Shown: positions 20,961 through 32,262 of the stretch, one piece after another
Layout: every line of letters begins with the position of its first letter
Position numbering within the stretch: the first letter of the stretch is position 1
Assembly (NCBI GenBank): GCA_951799405.1
Contig: OX637363.1
Span: forward strand, 7,068,001 to 7,132,000
DNA: 64,000 nucleotides
Reading direction: 5' to 3'
DNA from: Agapetus fuscipes
Taxonomy: Eukaryota > Arthropoda > Insecta > Trichoptera > Glossosomatidae
Translations under genes and position numbers: made by a program
Notes under the pieces: generated by a model
What the model saw: the letters and a program-made list of their open reading frames with translations, nothing else
Told to the model about the DNA's origin: nothing
Databases searched by the model: none

Positions 20961-21265
20961 GTGGTAACAAGAAACGAATGGGTTCGGAATGAATGCGGAG
21001 TAAAAGAAAGCGTGAAAGTGAAAGTTCAAAGAAGTGTGATGCGATGGTTTGGACATATTGAAAGGATGAATGAAGACCGACTGACAAAGAAAGTGTATAA
21101 AGGGAATGTAATAGGTAAGCGTGGTAGGGGAAGACCTAAGAAAGAATGGATTGATCAAATAAGTGAGATTGCGAATGAATGGAATCTACAGAGTGGAAAC
21201 AAAAGAAGAGCGTGCATGAAAAGAGTGATGAAACTAGATGAGATGTAAAAAGTATGCAAGGACAG
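20961..21265 (+). pseudogene. RTE-like LINE, C-terminal coding fragment
   Basis: The best-preserved C-terminus of this LINE type: 'RSVMRWFGHIERMNEDRLTK', then GRGRPKKEWIDQISEIANEW, ending KRVMKLDEM and a stop at 21248. The W-x-GH and GRPKK-x-W motifs are those of the region after the reverse transcriptase. It comes from a subfamily distinct from the 7.2-kb copy. No tail unit follows. The reverse transcriptase itself is absent. Confidence 0.7.
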
Positions 21266-21309
21266 AGTCAAGTGGAGGCACTTGTGTGGAGATACCGGCC
21301 ACCCCTAGA

Positions 21310-21570
21310 GAAATGGTGGCAGGATAGAAGACAAGACAATACTTTATTTACTTCTCTTTCATTCACCGTCCACGACTCTTCCACACACCCGGAGTGAGGG
21401 TTTCGGAATCTGTTGGCATTTTTAAGGGAGCACTCAAACAGCACCTTTATAAAATATCTCATTCATGATTAGGAGAGCCCTTGAGGTGTGACACACACAA
21501 AAACGGCGCTCTTTTGTCATGTATTAATTAAATAAAAATAAATTATCCTCATATATATATATATATATCA
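21310..21570 (+). pseudogene. CR1/L2-like LINE 3' terminal fragment
   Basis: The decayed coding end ('gggagcactcaaacagcacc', compare the end of the frame at 38.2 kb) is followed by the 3' UTR 'gagagcccttgaggtgtgac' with 'acacacaaaaacggcgctc', and a (TA)n run at 21551-21569. Confidence 0.65.
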
Positions 21571-21685
21571 GGGTCGGCAACAATATACAATTGTGTACCG
21601 CAATTTTCATTCCCATTTCACGTGTTATACCTACTTGGGATATTCCTAAGGGCTTCCCTGTGGGTAAAACAAGTCGTATCTCTGA

Positions 21686-21945
21686 TGGGGCTTCCACACG
21701 CTTGCCAACCCATCACAAGTCAAGCGCACAGTGTGTCGTCTAGAACATGCTAGCTGGACAAAATTAGTCCATTAGACAAAATTTTGTCCAGCTAGCATGT
21801 TCTAGACGACACACTGTGCGCTTGGGTTGTAGCCAAGAGCTGGACAAGATTAGTCCATTAGACAAAATTTTGTCCAGCTAGCATGTTCTAGACGACACAC
21901 TGTGCGCTTGACTTGTGATGGGTTGGCAAGCGTGTGGAAGCCCCA
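21686..21945. repeat. Foldback element with duplicated right half
   Basis: The ends TGGGGCTTCCACACGCTTGCC and its reverse complement enclose long inverted arms. A segment of about 100 bp ('ttgtccagctagcatgttct' to 'cacactgtgcgcttg') is present twice in direct order on the right, so three near-identical blocks pair in alternative ways. Both flanks carry TGA, a possible 3-bp target duplication. No coding sequence. Confidence 0.75.
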
Positions 21946-22189
21946 TGAGAGGGCCCATTACCCGCTTACAGGGACACGCGGGATTTGGCGGGATGTGATC
22001 TTTTCAGGGGATTTGTCAGACTTCCTGGAATATCCGAAAGTTCGAGAATCGTATAAACATTCTCAGTTTATCATTTAGGATACCTCAATGTAAATCAATC
22101 TAGGTATTTTATTTTAATTTCAAGTTTTTCGTTTTCAAATAATATTCAGACGTTTTGTTATATATTTGTGTTAAAAAATGTAACTTGTT

Positions 22190-22515
22190 GTATATCGACG
22201 GTTAAAAGGTAATAGAGCACAAGCGACAAAAACTAAATGTTTAAGAAAACAGTTCAAAGTTTAATATTGCAGAAAAATGGCCTAACTTTTTTTAAATCAA
22301 AACAGCTTAAATAAAAATAATAAAATAAAAATAAATAAAGGCATTTATTGGCATACCCATTAATGTGGTTTTACGATGTTTTACGATTTTTTATGTCACA
22401 AGCGCCTTTAGGACAAAAAATGCCAAAAATTTCGTTGGTTACTTGGGCATAAACGACAAAAAGTCATCTTAGAGCCATGGGAGTGAGCGCATTGGAAAGA
22501 GCGAATTTTTAAAAT
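22190..22515 (+). repeat. Dispersed repeat shared with 26.4-26.7 kb
   Basis: 'cgacggttaaaagg' at about 22197 recurs in direct order at about 26448. 22375-22510 ('ttatgtcacaagcg', 'cttgggcataaacgac', 'gagcgcattggaaagagcg') matches the reverse complement of 26515-26670. Class unknown. Confidence 0.45.
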
Positions 22516-22519
22516 AGGA

Positions 22520-22785
22520 TCTAATCTAATCTAATCTAATCTAAGCTGCAAAGATATATATCATTTAAGATTTATATTAAATGCATTCCCACAAGCAGAC
22601 ATGTATAATTTCGCGCTAACACATGCCGCATGTGGACCTACAATATAAAAACCCAATCTCAAATGAACATAAGCCTTGCAACTCTTGCCGTCCTTCCCTG
22701 AAACAGGGGTGACATTGGCAAAGTGAACCAATTTTTTACAGTATGGGTGGTCAGCCGCATAACAACCTATAAGTCAAGGAACATA
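22520..22785 (-). repeat. RTE-like tail unit
   Basis: Complete unit starting with four AATCT repeats. It contains the uninterrupted site 'cctacaatataaaaaccc', which shows what the Gypsy target at 51.89 kb looked like before insertion. Confidence 0.75.
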
Positions 22786-22789
22786 CATG

Positions 22790-25700
22790 ACAAATTAGGA
22801 TACCATTTATAACTCATTTTCGATCAAAACGTCGTTTTTTTCTTTTAGCCGTAGATGTGTAGGTACTGTAGAGTTCTCTGTTTTTCAACCAATAATTATA
22901 TCGCTTTGACTTTGAGATCTTGGGGAAGAGAGGAAGTATCTCAAGGGGAGGGGAGGGATGAGATGCACCCCTGACGTTGCAAGGGATGGGGGACTTCGAT
23001 CTTGCACGGCGGTCGATACGGATGTGTTTTTCGTTTTCTCTAAACACCAAAAATAATTAAATTTTGATTTTCTAATTTTTGAATAAACTCGGGGACTCGG
23101 ATTTTGACTGGCGATCGATACGGATGTGTTTTGATTCTCTAAACACTAAAAATAATTAATTTCATTTCCTAATTTTTTAATAAACTCGGGAGTCTGATTT
23201 CGGCCGGAGATCGATACGGATGTCTTTTGTTTCAAAGCTTAATAATATATTCATTCCGATTTTCTAAATAATAAAAATATTTTATAAATAAAGGAACGTT
23301 AATCAACGAAACTTTGAATACGCATCTATTGAACTTGAAATTTAAATAATAACTTTTAAAAACATTAAGCGCGGAAATTCTATTGATTTAATTTGGCATT
23401 ATTATTGTGGGGTGAAAAGTGCAGTGGTTATATTTCTTATTGGGATCCGGCCTTTCATTATTTAAAATTAAAATAACTATTTACGTATAATACAGAGTTG
23501 TTCCTGAGCTGTTTTCCTGGGCTGAGTTTTCTTTGATTATAGGTACTAACAAATTAACTAAATTTCATTGAACATATTACTTTATTTCATTTTTATGTTG
23601 GTGTTTTCTTTCAGAGTTTCTTATCGCTGTGTACTTGGTTATAATATATTTACTTTCAGGGATTCATCGACTTACCTGTGCGGGGGAAAGATTTTCCTAC
23701 TTATTTTCTTATCGATGCATAATTGTTAATTATAAGCTTATTTCAGAGATTCATTGACTTAACTAAGCGGAGGGAGGTTTTCTTCTTATCTTCGACAAAG
23801 TAATTATTTACTGTCGCTATCATTTATGTACTAACGCAACACACACACACACACACCACTATTGACACTTTGCATCCAATTAGATTCTCTCTCTTGCCGG
23901 AATTCTGCAATGTTATATTGAATTAAGAAATGTATGGTTTACTTGAAATCGAGATATATTGTCTTCCGTGACCAGCTGTCCTCGTGGCCTCCTTACCGAA
24001 CGGTCCTTCCTGAGATTCCTATCTGTGGATAACGGCTGCACCGGTTGTCCCAGCAAGTAATATATCTCACAAGGTTTCAAGGTGATGGGACCTTTTGTCG
24101 TAGTTTATACATGTGGGTCTGGTGTTGAATCATTCACAGTCACGGGAAGACCCTAGTTTCAGGAAAATTCCTGAAAACTTATAACATTCAATGCAGAATT
24201 ACCTAATCACTCTTACACATTACGGAATGCTGCTCTCCTTGAGGTGGTGAGAATGAAAGAATGATTATGAAGAATTTGCATGCTGCATGAATTACCTATA
24301 AGTAAGGCCTGAAAGTAAACCATCTGAAGGTAAAAATGTATTCCAAACACACCACTACACATCCATCATACTAGGGGTTGGCCAAGCTAGTAAAATACAA
24401 ATTTCACAAATAAATTATAAACAAACAACTCTGCAGTATGTGCTGAAGCTGAAATGCCTGCAATCTCATATCGAGATACACAAAGAATAACGCAGATGTA
24501 CCTAATGCAGTTGAATATGAAAACCGCTGAGTGACCTTGGTCATAATATGTTCCTGATCACAACAAAGTTCCTGAAAATTGGCAGCCGGCCTCTGGCCAA
24601 ATACAACCGGATATGTTCCTGACCTTCTGATCGCAACGAGAGTTCCTGAAATGATCTGGGCTCACTCAGCTGGATTAATGTTCCATGATCTCTGATCATA
24701 TATACTTGGAGTTTGCTTGGAGCCAACATTATTGCAGTAACTTGTAGCTGAACACACACAATCCAGACTAACCTTCCTGTCCCGTGGTTTTTTTTCAGCA
24801 AAAGATTACCATACGGAGAAGATGGGTAGAGTACAAGGGGATTGGAGGAGGTACTCACAAGGCCGTTGGGGCCATTTGCCATGATTAATTAGAGTCACTT
24901 AATCGACGAGGGTGTCGAAATCTTAGATTCACGCCGCGTGTATCCGAATCCTTTCCTTGAAATAACTAATAAAGGTCCATTTTGCAGTGCCTTTCAGATG
25001 ACCGGTGGTCACAGAAAGATGCTGTAAAAGCCATGAACCTATTAATTTACAGGTGGACGCGCAAAGGTAAGAATTACAACAAAGAAGAGATCGCCTTGCA
25101 TGTAATTACTTTCACTAACAAACTAAAACCTAACTGCCTTTAATCTCGCAATTTTTATGTCATTTATGTTTTTATCTGAAAATAATTTCGACTACCTTTT
25201 ATTCCAATTAATTAAACTCGCACACATTAAGACCGTTCCGTAATTAATAACGCTTAAATCTCGTCGCCTTAAAAATAATTGTAGTTCATACTACCTCATC
25301 TTTGATCGCGTAAACGCAAAATCAATACTCGTTATAATCTTATAAAAAGGTAGAAATGTATGAGGGGTACACCTCCCAAAAAGTACTTGGGTTTGCCACT
25401 AAAGTAGATTTTGAAACGGTAAAACAAAAAATCACACAACGTTCCGTTTCATAATCTTCCACACGACGAGGAGTCCTAACCTTAGCTAGACGATCACATA
25501 ATAATTGGCCAAAAATAATTACTACCTCGGTTGGGGTAGATTGCTCTTCCAGCAACTGAAAATGAAGGTTGGGAAAGAATCGAAGCAACCTAGTGCTATT
25601 CCTTCAGAGAAGGTTTGTTGCACTTGAATCCTGGTGATTCCAGGGTATCCCCCCTGCACATTCGATCGCTCCACTTCTAACTTAGGAGGTAAAAATCCCT

Positions 25701-25955
25701 CTTTCGTGCTTTCTCTTTCGAGTCTCCTCTTCGTTCCTCCGACCCCCTTCTTCGGTAGGGGGGGGAACATTACAGTACCTACTAACAAAATGAGCCAAAC
25801 CTCTTAGAAAATCCTTTTACACGAAAAATCGTCTTTTAAAAAGCTGTTTATATTGTGTTTCACATACAATAAATATCTCCATATAATGAAGGCTTTATCC
25901 TGCCTTGTGCGGCATGGGAAGACCTCTATCCCGCGTATAAAGCATTGTGGAACTC
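22790..25955. other. Quiet AT-rich DNA with a short tandem repeat
   Basis: The only structure I can support is three tandem copies of a 96-102-bp unit around 'tcgatacggatgtg' (starts near 23013, 23115, 23211) and an (AC)n run at about 23838-23857. Open frames at 24541-24882 and 25340-25788 (minus) show no motif. I cannot exclude distant exons of a host gene. Confidence 0.4.
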
Positions 25956-25960
25956 ACCTC

Positions 25961-26047
25961 CATTGCGTAAATGGAAAATGCATGCAATATACGACGACAC
26001 TCCTAGGGAGTCGTTTAGTTTTCATACATTTTTCAATTTACGCAATG
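25961..26047. repeat. Imperfect palindrome with ~42-bp arms
   Basis: 'cattgcgtaaatggaaaa' at 25961 pairs with 'ttttcaatttacgcaatg' ending at 26047, around a centre 'ctcctagggag'. Probably a foldback relic. No coding sequence. Confidence 0.55.
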
Positions 26048-26514
26048 GAAGTGAGATTTACGCGATGTTTTGTAGGTACTTGGGGTACTGGGCGTATTTC
26101 ACGCCCGACTTCCCTCCAATAGCCAGGAGTTCGAGGCACCTAATTGAAACAGGGTCTAAAGATGGCATTAATGTCGCCCCTATCCGATCGTATTCTCGAA
26201 TAAAGAAGCCGAATGAATGGAGGAGCTAACTTTTTTTCCATTATAATACATATTTTTGGTGGAGCCTATTGGAGATCTTATTCATTTCAAGATATCAGAT
26301 AATAAAACATAACGGCGCGTTTAAAACTGATCGCTACTATTCATTTAATATGGAAAACAAACATTCAGCGATCAGCTGTTTATATGCCGCCATTTTTTAA
26401 ATCATCCATCCAAGCGGTGACTTTAAACAAAGTATACTTATCGACGCGACGGTTAAAAGGAAGTAGATAAGCGACGTTTTCGTCAAAAATTAGTAATGAA
26501 TGTTATCCTACTTA

Positions 26515-26945
26515 AAAAAATCCGCTCTTTCTAATGCGCTAACTTTCATAGCTCTACGATGTTTTTTGTTGTTGTTGTTTATGCCCAAGCAAAGAACTGC
26601 GTTTTCGAAGTATGGTTTTTGTGTAACCGACAAGATTTTAGCCTTTTTTGCCTTGTGACATAAAACCTCGTAAAGAAATGAAGGTAAAATTACATTAATA
26701 GAAATGCCAATGACAGATATGCTTTGATTTTAACGACATGATAAAAATTGAATTTTTTTTCTGCAATCTCAAACTTTAAACTGCTCTCCTGAACAATTAA
26801 GTTTTGATGCCCTATATCCTGTTCACCGTCGACATGTAAGTAGCATGTATACCTAAGTGCGAAACGTGTTTGATTGTGGGCGTGCAATTAATGTTTATCT
26901 TAAATTTTAAAATATCGTTGCAACTTAAATTATAGAATATTGATT
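26515..26945. repeat. Dispersed repeat (minus) and RTE-like tail end (plus)
   Basis: 26515-26670 is the inverse of the 22.4-kb repeat. 26850-26937 reads the last part of an old RTE-like tail on plus ('gcgaaacgtgtttgattgtg' to 'gttgcaacttaaattatag'). Confidence 0.45.
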
Positions 26946-27811
26946 GTGGAAAACGTGCTTATCTTTAGGTATATTTTATTTTGTATAAATATGGCGGGAT
27001 TTTTTTCCAATAAATGAATGGTTGATTTAAAGAAGGCTCCAAGTTCAAAAATATTCAATTGCAAACGAAATTTATGTAGTTACCTATATTCTAAATTCCA
27101 AGGCAAAGAATACGGACGATTTCGCTGCGGTTTGTCTATGGTTTTGGTATAGTATGCAAAATGGCGTGTGGAAGCATCTTTCGATCCGGCATCCGAGCGA
27201 ATCCTGTGAAAAAGGACTTACTAAAATAGCTAGTGCTTATCATAAAAGTAGATTCTATTTTCAACAATAAAACAGTGACATAAAAAACTTATTTCTAAAT
27301 GTTGATAAAAATTGTACGGAGCTGTAAAAATAAGCAGTCGGAATGTCGCGTCGTGTTAGAAAAAAAGGCTGTTTCCGATTAGTCAAGTCAAGACACTATG
27401 TAGGCTTGCGGATGACAGATACGCGAACTGTCAAATCGCGCGCCAAAAAGTTAACGGAGAGCGCGCGAAAAAATATTATGAAATGTCGAGCGAGGCGCGC
27501 AAAGATGACAACTTTATGGTGGGGAAATAATGTCTTCATTTAGCGAAAACAGTGGCGCAACTTCATATTAGACACAATGTGTAAGTGGATTTTACAGAGA
27601 TGATGAATTCATTCAATGAATTATATTACATAAACAACAATAATAATTTGAATCTAATTTCATTATATAATTTTAACTATGCTTTTTTTGTTTAGAAAAA
27701 AAAAATGTAACAATTATCACTGCTCCAGAAGATGCATTGTTACGTGAAATCATTAGAGCTAAAAAAATGAATTAAAACTTTGTGCTTTTATTATACAATA
27801 TAAACACTATG
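26945..27811. other. Unassigned DNA
   Basis: Contains an open frame 27343-27543 (plus, 66 codons) with a very basic product (many R and K). I recognise no domain and cannot support it as a gene. Confidence 0.35.
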
Positions 27812-28053
27812 GGTGCTATTCTTAAACATTTTAGTCGTTGGTTGAGCCCACGCTTTGAAAAAATAATGGTGCCTGAGCTGGAAGTCTCATCCCCGCGGTC
27901 ATTCACACCTACCGAATTTTGGTAATATTTGTACGAAGTCTAATCAGCTGTTCACTTGCGGCCATCTTGGATTGACAGGTCTTCATACAAATGCATCATT
28001 TATTTGTCAAAGCGTGGGCTCAACGGACGACTAAAATGTCTAAGAATAGCACC
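27812..28053. repeat. MITE with 27-bp terminal inverted repeats
   Basis: The ends GGTGCTATTCTTAAACATTT and the inverse AAATGTCTAAGAATAGCACC bound 242 bp without coding capacity. Inside, arms 'ggtaatatttgtacgaag' and 'cttcatacaaat' flank a 38-bp core (27941-27978). A related copy at the window end carries the same core reversed. Confidence 0.75.
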
Positions 28054-28690
28054 GTATATTTTTAATTGTATTGTTCTACAAATATACTATTGATAGACTT
28101 TGCAGATAAATTTGACCTGGAATACACGATTTTTCAATGCGGTTAGTTTCTAATAAAATGTAATTTTGATTTTTTTCCGTGACCGCACTGGCGGAAAATG
28201 CGTGAGCTTAGGTAGGCATACAGAATAATATTCACTTCTTGCGTCTTATTATTTTTTCAATCACAGTTGGCTACACTGCAATGAGTTTCCTTTATTTAAA
28301 AAAAAAGAACAAAGCCACAGGCGAATCAACGCACCCGTATCAGCCCTTCTCTATTATTATTTACCTACCAATAAAAGCAAGTGAGTCGTGTAAAATAAAA
28401 GTGGCAATGTAGGATATTTTTAAAAAATCTGATAAATATGTAGATATGATAATAAAATGATTCTCTGTGCTTCCACGTATTTATCTCGTTTTACTAATAT
28501 AACATGTTTCCCGTCTTTGATTCTATACGACTCGTATGATTTTCTCTTCAAACGACCATCTGCAATTCAACGTTCTTGAGTGATGATTTTTAAATTGTAT
28601 TTTGTATGTGACCCAACACGCTCGTGCATGCATGATATTTTAGTTTATATAATCAGCGGTCAAAACGGGGCTGTGTGTAAATATAACAAT
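28054..28690. other. Unassigned DNA
   Basis: Nothing recognised. Confidence 0.4.
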
Positions 28691-28691
28691 T

Positions 28692-28785
28692 TGACCGGTC
28701 CGCAGTCTAGTGGTTAACACTTCTGGCTTGTAAATGGATGGTTGGGGGCTCGAATCCCGGTGGAGAATAAAAAATATACTATCTT
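28692..28785 (+). repeat. SINE head fragment
   Basis: A tRNA-like head only: 'gaccggtccgcagtctagtg', B-box 'gggctcgaatcccgg', and the start of the body ('aaaaaatatactatc'). Confidence 0.6.
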
Positions 28786-28825
28786 TAACAGGCTTGTCCA
28801 ACATACGGCCCTCGGGACACCACTG

Positions 28826-29330
28826 ATCTATAATATACATATAATCTAAGCTGCAAAGATATATTAACATTCTATATCTATAATCTATAATCTAAGTTGC
28901 AAGGATATATTCATTCAAAGCTCTCAGATGTATGCCCACAAACAAACACGGGTAGTTCGCGCCTACAAATGCTGATTGTGTACTTACAAATAAAATCCAA
29001 ACCTCAAATGAACATAAGCCCTGCAACTCTTGCCAACATTCCCTGAAACAGGGGTGACATTGGCAAAGTGAACCATTTTTTACAGTATAGGTGGTCAGCC
29101 TCATATCAACCTATAAGTCAAGGAATTTTCAAGGTCAAGGAAGGAACATTCAAGGCTTATATTAAATGCATGCCCACAGACAGGCACATGTAGGTTCGCG
29201 CCTACACATTCTGCATGCGTGCATCCAAATAAATAAAAACTCACATGAACATTAACCTTGGGGAGCTCCTGCCGCTTTTCCCTGAAACGGGGTGGCATTG
29301 GCAAAAGTGATTCGATGTCAGCCTCATACC
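28826..29330 (-). repeat. Two RTE-like tail copies in tandem plus a stub
   Basis: A 40-bp stub (28826-28868), a full unit (28869-29127) and a strongly diverged unit (29128-29330) lie head to tail, all on minus. Their divergence differs, so they inserted at different times. Confidence 0.65.
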
Positions 29331-29545
29331 ATTTATATTTTAAAAGTATGCTCTTCGGTGGGTGAAATTTAAATACCTTTACAAAAGACCGGTCAATAAA
29401 GGTCCATCCAGCCTTACAGCAACTGGGTCTTGCTTGAGAATTGGCTCTTTCTACAGCGACGACCAAGCTCGCAGAGGGCTCTCGAGGTGTGGTACACACA
29501 AACACAGCGCTCATCAAATAAATCATCCTAATGTTATTATTATTT
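29330..29545 (+). repeat. SINE 3' part with LINE-derived tail
   Basis: The body from 'accatttatattttaaaag' onward and the tail 'gagggctctcgaggtgtggt' ... 'agcgctcatcaaataaatca', ending in TTATTATT. The head is missing. Confidence 0.7.
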
Positions 29546-30240
<695 letters not shown>

Positions 30241-30244
30241 TTCT

Positions 30245-30545
30245 CTTGTTCAATCGGTTCAAGTTTAAAAAATATGGAAACAAGAAAGCGATTTGTGAAA
30301 GCTTTTGTTAGAAGCGTGTTGTTGCATGGATGTGAAAACACAGCATCCAGAAATACACAATAGACCTCCTTGAAGCATTCGAATGAAGATTGGGAGGACG
30401 ATGACGAAGACATCATGGGTGGAGAGGAAGTCCAGCGAAAAGGTGTTGCAGGAAATAGAAGATAGATGAGAGCTCGTACGTCACATTTGGAAGAGGAAAA
30501 CTAAAGTAATAGGACACTCAATTAGACGTAGCACATTGATAAGTA
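30245..30545 (+). pseudogene. Old LINE coding remnant
   Basis: Broken plus-strand frames read 'RKRFVKAFVRSVLLHGCE', then 'LLEAFE.KIGRTMTKTSW' and a further part like 'EIEDR.ELVRHIWKRK'. These match the segment after the RT catalytic core in RTE-like LINEs (chain 'LYG-ETW ... FE.W.WRRM ... W.GH'). It has many stops. Confidence 0.55.
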
Positions 30546-30794
30546 ATTTAATTTATTTATTTATTTAACAAATATATACATGACTGACAGTGAGACACCA
30601 AAACGTCACAATACATATAACAGTAATACATATAAGTAATATATTTGAAGAAAATTTTTAGATAGCCAAACGCAAGGTCGTCTAAAAACTTAATGCTTCC
30701 AGTATTTGAAGCTGCACATGGATGTCTCATCAATATTCGCAGCTCACAAGCATGGCAAGCAACAAAGACAAATTGATAGCCCAACAAGACACTG

Positions 30795-31247
30795 TTTTTT
30801 GACGACGATGATGATGATGATAATGGATGATTTATTTCCGGTGGTGCCGTTTAATGATCATTGATCACAGACCATCTCAAGGGCGCCGTGGCTCTTCGAA
30901 AACAGAATTTTCTTAAGTCCTCTTCTGAACGTGATGGTGGGCTGGTTAGAGCGAAGATCGACAGGCAGCTTATTCCAGGCAACTGTCCCAGATATGAGAT
31001 ACCCCAAAGCTTCTGTCTGCAAAATTAGAGGTATTTGCTCTTATGGGGTTTTTGACCCTGTTGACAGCAGTAGAGGCAGAGCGCAGTGGTTGCCTTGTAG
31101 CGACGTCTGCAGGACATAGTTCAGCGAGGCATGGGGGTGCCGTACCCTTTAAGGCCTTGTGGACTGTGAGACATAGCTTGAACTCGACCTTCTCACGGAC
31201 CCTCAGCCAGTGCAGCTCTCGCAGCAAAGGGGAGATGTGGCAGTATT
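30795..31247 (-). pseudogene. CR1/L2-like LINE, 3' portion
   Basis: On minus, 'LRELHWLRVREKVEFKLCL', 'VHKALKGTAPPCLAEL', 'PLRSASTAVNRVKN' and 'FADRSFGVSHIWDS' are the C-terminal motifs of this LINE family. The 3' UTR has 'ggcgcccttgagatgg' and ends in (ATC)n at about 30805-30820. It is the continuation of 31505-31920 across an inserted foldback. Confidence 0.7.
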
Positions 31248-31505
31248 AATCCTCTTTATTTAGTTATTAAAACTCTGTTTTATTTTCACTCTTTATTATT
31301 TTTTTAATTTTTGGACACAAACGTTTTCGACTACACAGTAATCATCATCAGGTCTGATTTGACCTGATGATGATTACTGTGTAGTCGAAAACGTTTGTGT
31401 GCAAAAATTTAAAAAACTATAAAGAGTGAAAATAAAACAGAGTTTTAATAACTAAATAAAGATGAATTTTCACAGTGTTAATGCACCAACCATCCAAAAT
31501 ATTAA
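31248..31505. repeat. Foldback insertion with two facing hammerhead-like cores
   Basis: The arms are inverse copies around a centre near 31358. The right arm (plus) has CTGATGA (31364-31370), stem GATTAC/GTAGTC (31372-31386) and GAAA (31387-31390). The left arm has the same on minus. Both continue into 'gtgaaaataaaacagagttt', and the right side ends with 'gaattttcacagtgttaatg'. It interrupts a LINE, so it is a mobile insertion. Penelope-like origin is inferred. Confidence 0.7.
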
Positions 31506-31920
31506 TCCTTTTGTATATCATCCTGGCAGCAGGGTTGAAAGCCATCTGCAGACGATCAAGAAGCTTTTGGGGTAGCCCTGTGTAGATAATATTGCAATAG
31601 TCTAGACGAGAGACAACTAGGGCAGCCACCAAGCTCTTTACGGCATCCACAGGTAAACATCTTGCGACAAGGTTCAGTTGTCAGATGCAGAAGAAAGCAG
31701 TGCTCACAGTCCTGGGCATTTGGGCATCCATGGACAATGCTCCATCAATACGACGCCAAGGACGGATATAGTAGGAGATGGTCTTATGTTGATGTGGGAG
31801 ATGGAGATTGGCCGAGCATCCAAGAGGTGCTGTCGACCGGGACAGGCGACCCACATAAGCTCCGTCTTGGTAGGGTTCAGTTTAAGGCGTCTGCAAGCCA
31901 TTAAGTTAGAGAGTTTCTCG
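31505..31920 (-). pseudogene. CR1/L2-like LINE, portion after the RT core
   Basis: Minus frames read 'RRLKLNPTKTELMWVACPGR' (31704-31901) and, in another frame, 'AVKSLVAALVVSRLDYCNII' (31417-31650). These are the LNxxKTE and SRLDYCN motifs that follow the YADD box in CR1/L2-type LINEs. A frameshift separates them. Confidence 0.75.
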
Positions 31921-31929
31921 TGATGATGA

Positions 31930-32146
31930 TGATCTATAATCTATAATCTAAGTTGCGAGGATATATTCATTTAAAGCTCTCAGATGTATGCCCACAAACC
32001 AACACGCGTAGTTCGCGTTTACAAATGCTGAATGTGTACTTACAAATAAAATCCAAACCTCAAATGAACATAAGCCCGACAACTTTTGCCGACCTTCCTG
32101 ACACAGGGGTGACATTGGCAAAGTGAACCATTTTTTACAGTATGAT
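31930..32146 (-). repeat. RTE-like tail unit, trimmed at the 5' side
   Basis: From 'ataatctaagttgcgagga' to 'ttttttacagtatg'. Confidence 0.7.
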
Positions 32147-32147
32147 G

Positions 32148-32262
32148 ATTCCAGTCAAACCGAGATATCAGTCGGTAGAATGCTTGTGTTCAGTACCAGA
32201 TGGCTAGGGTTCGATCTTCACCAAAGGTGTCAGAAATGATTTCACGCTTTGGAGTTTGTTTA
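32148..32262 (+). repeat. tRNA-like SINE head fragment
   Basis: 'agatatcagtcggtagaatg' and 'tagggttcgatcttcacc' resemble the second tRNA-like module of the double-head SINE. Nothing of the tail is left. Confidence 0.45.

Noticed and set aside
27343..27543. Basic 66-codon open frame as a small gene
   Set aside because: No homology I recognise, no promoter or neighbour context; R/K richness follows base composition.
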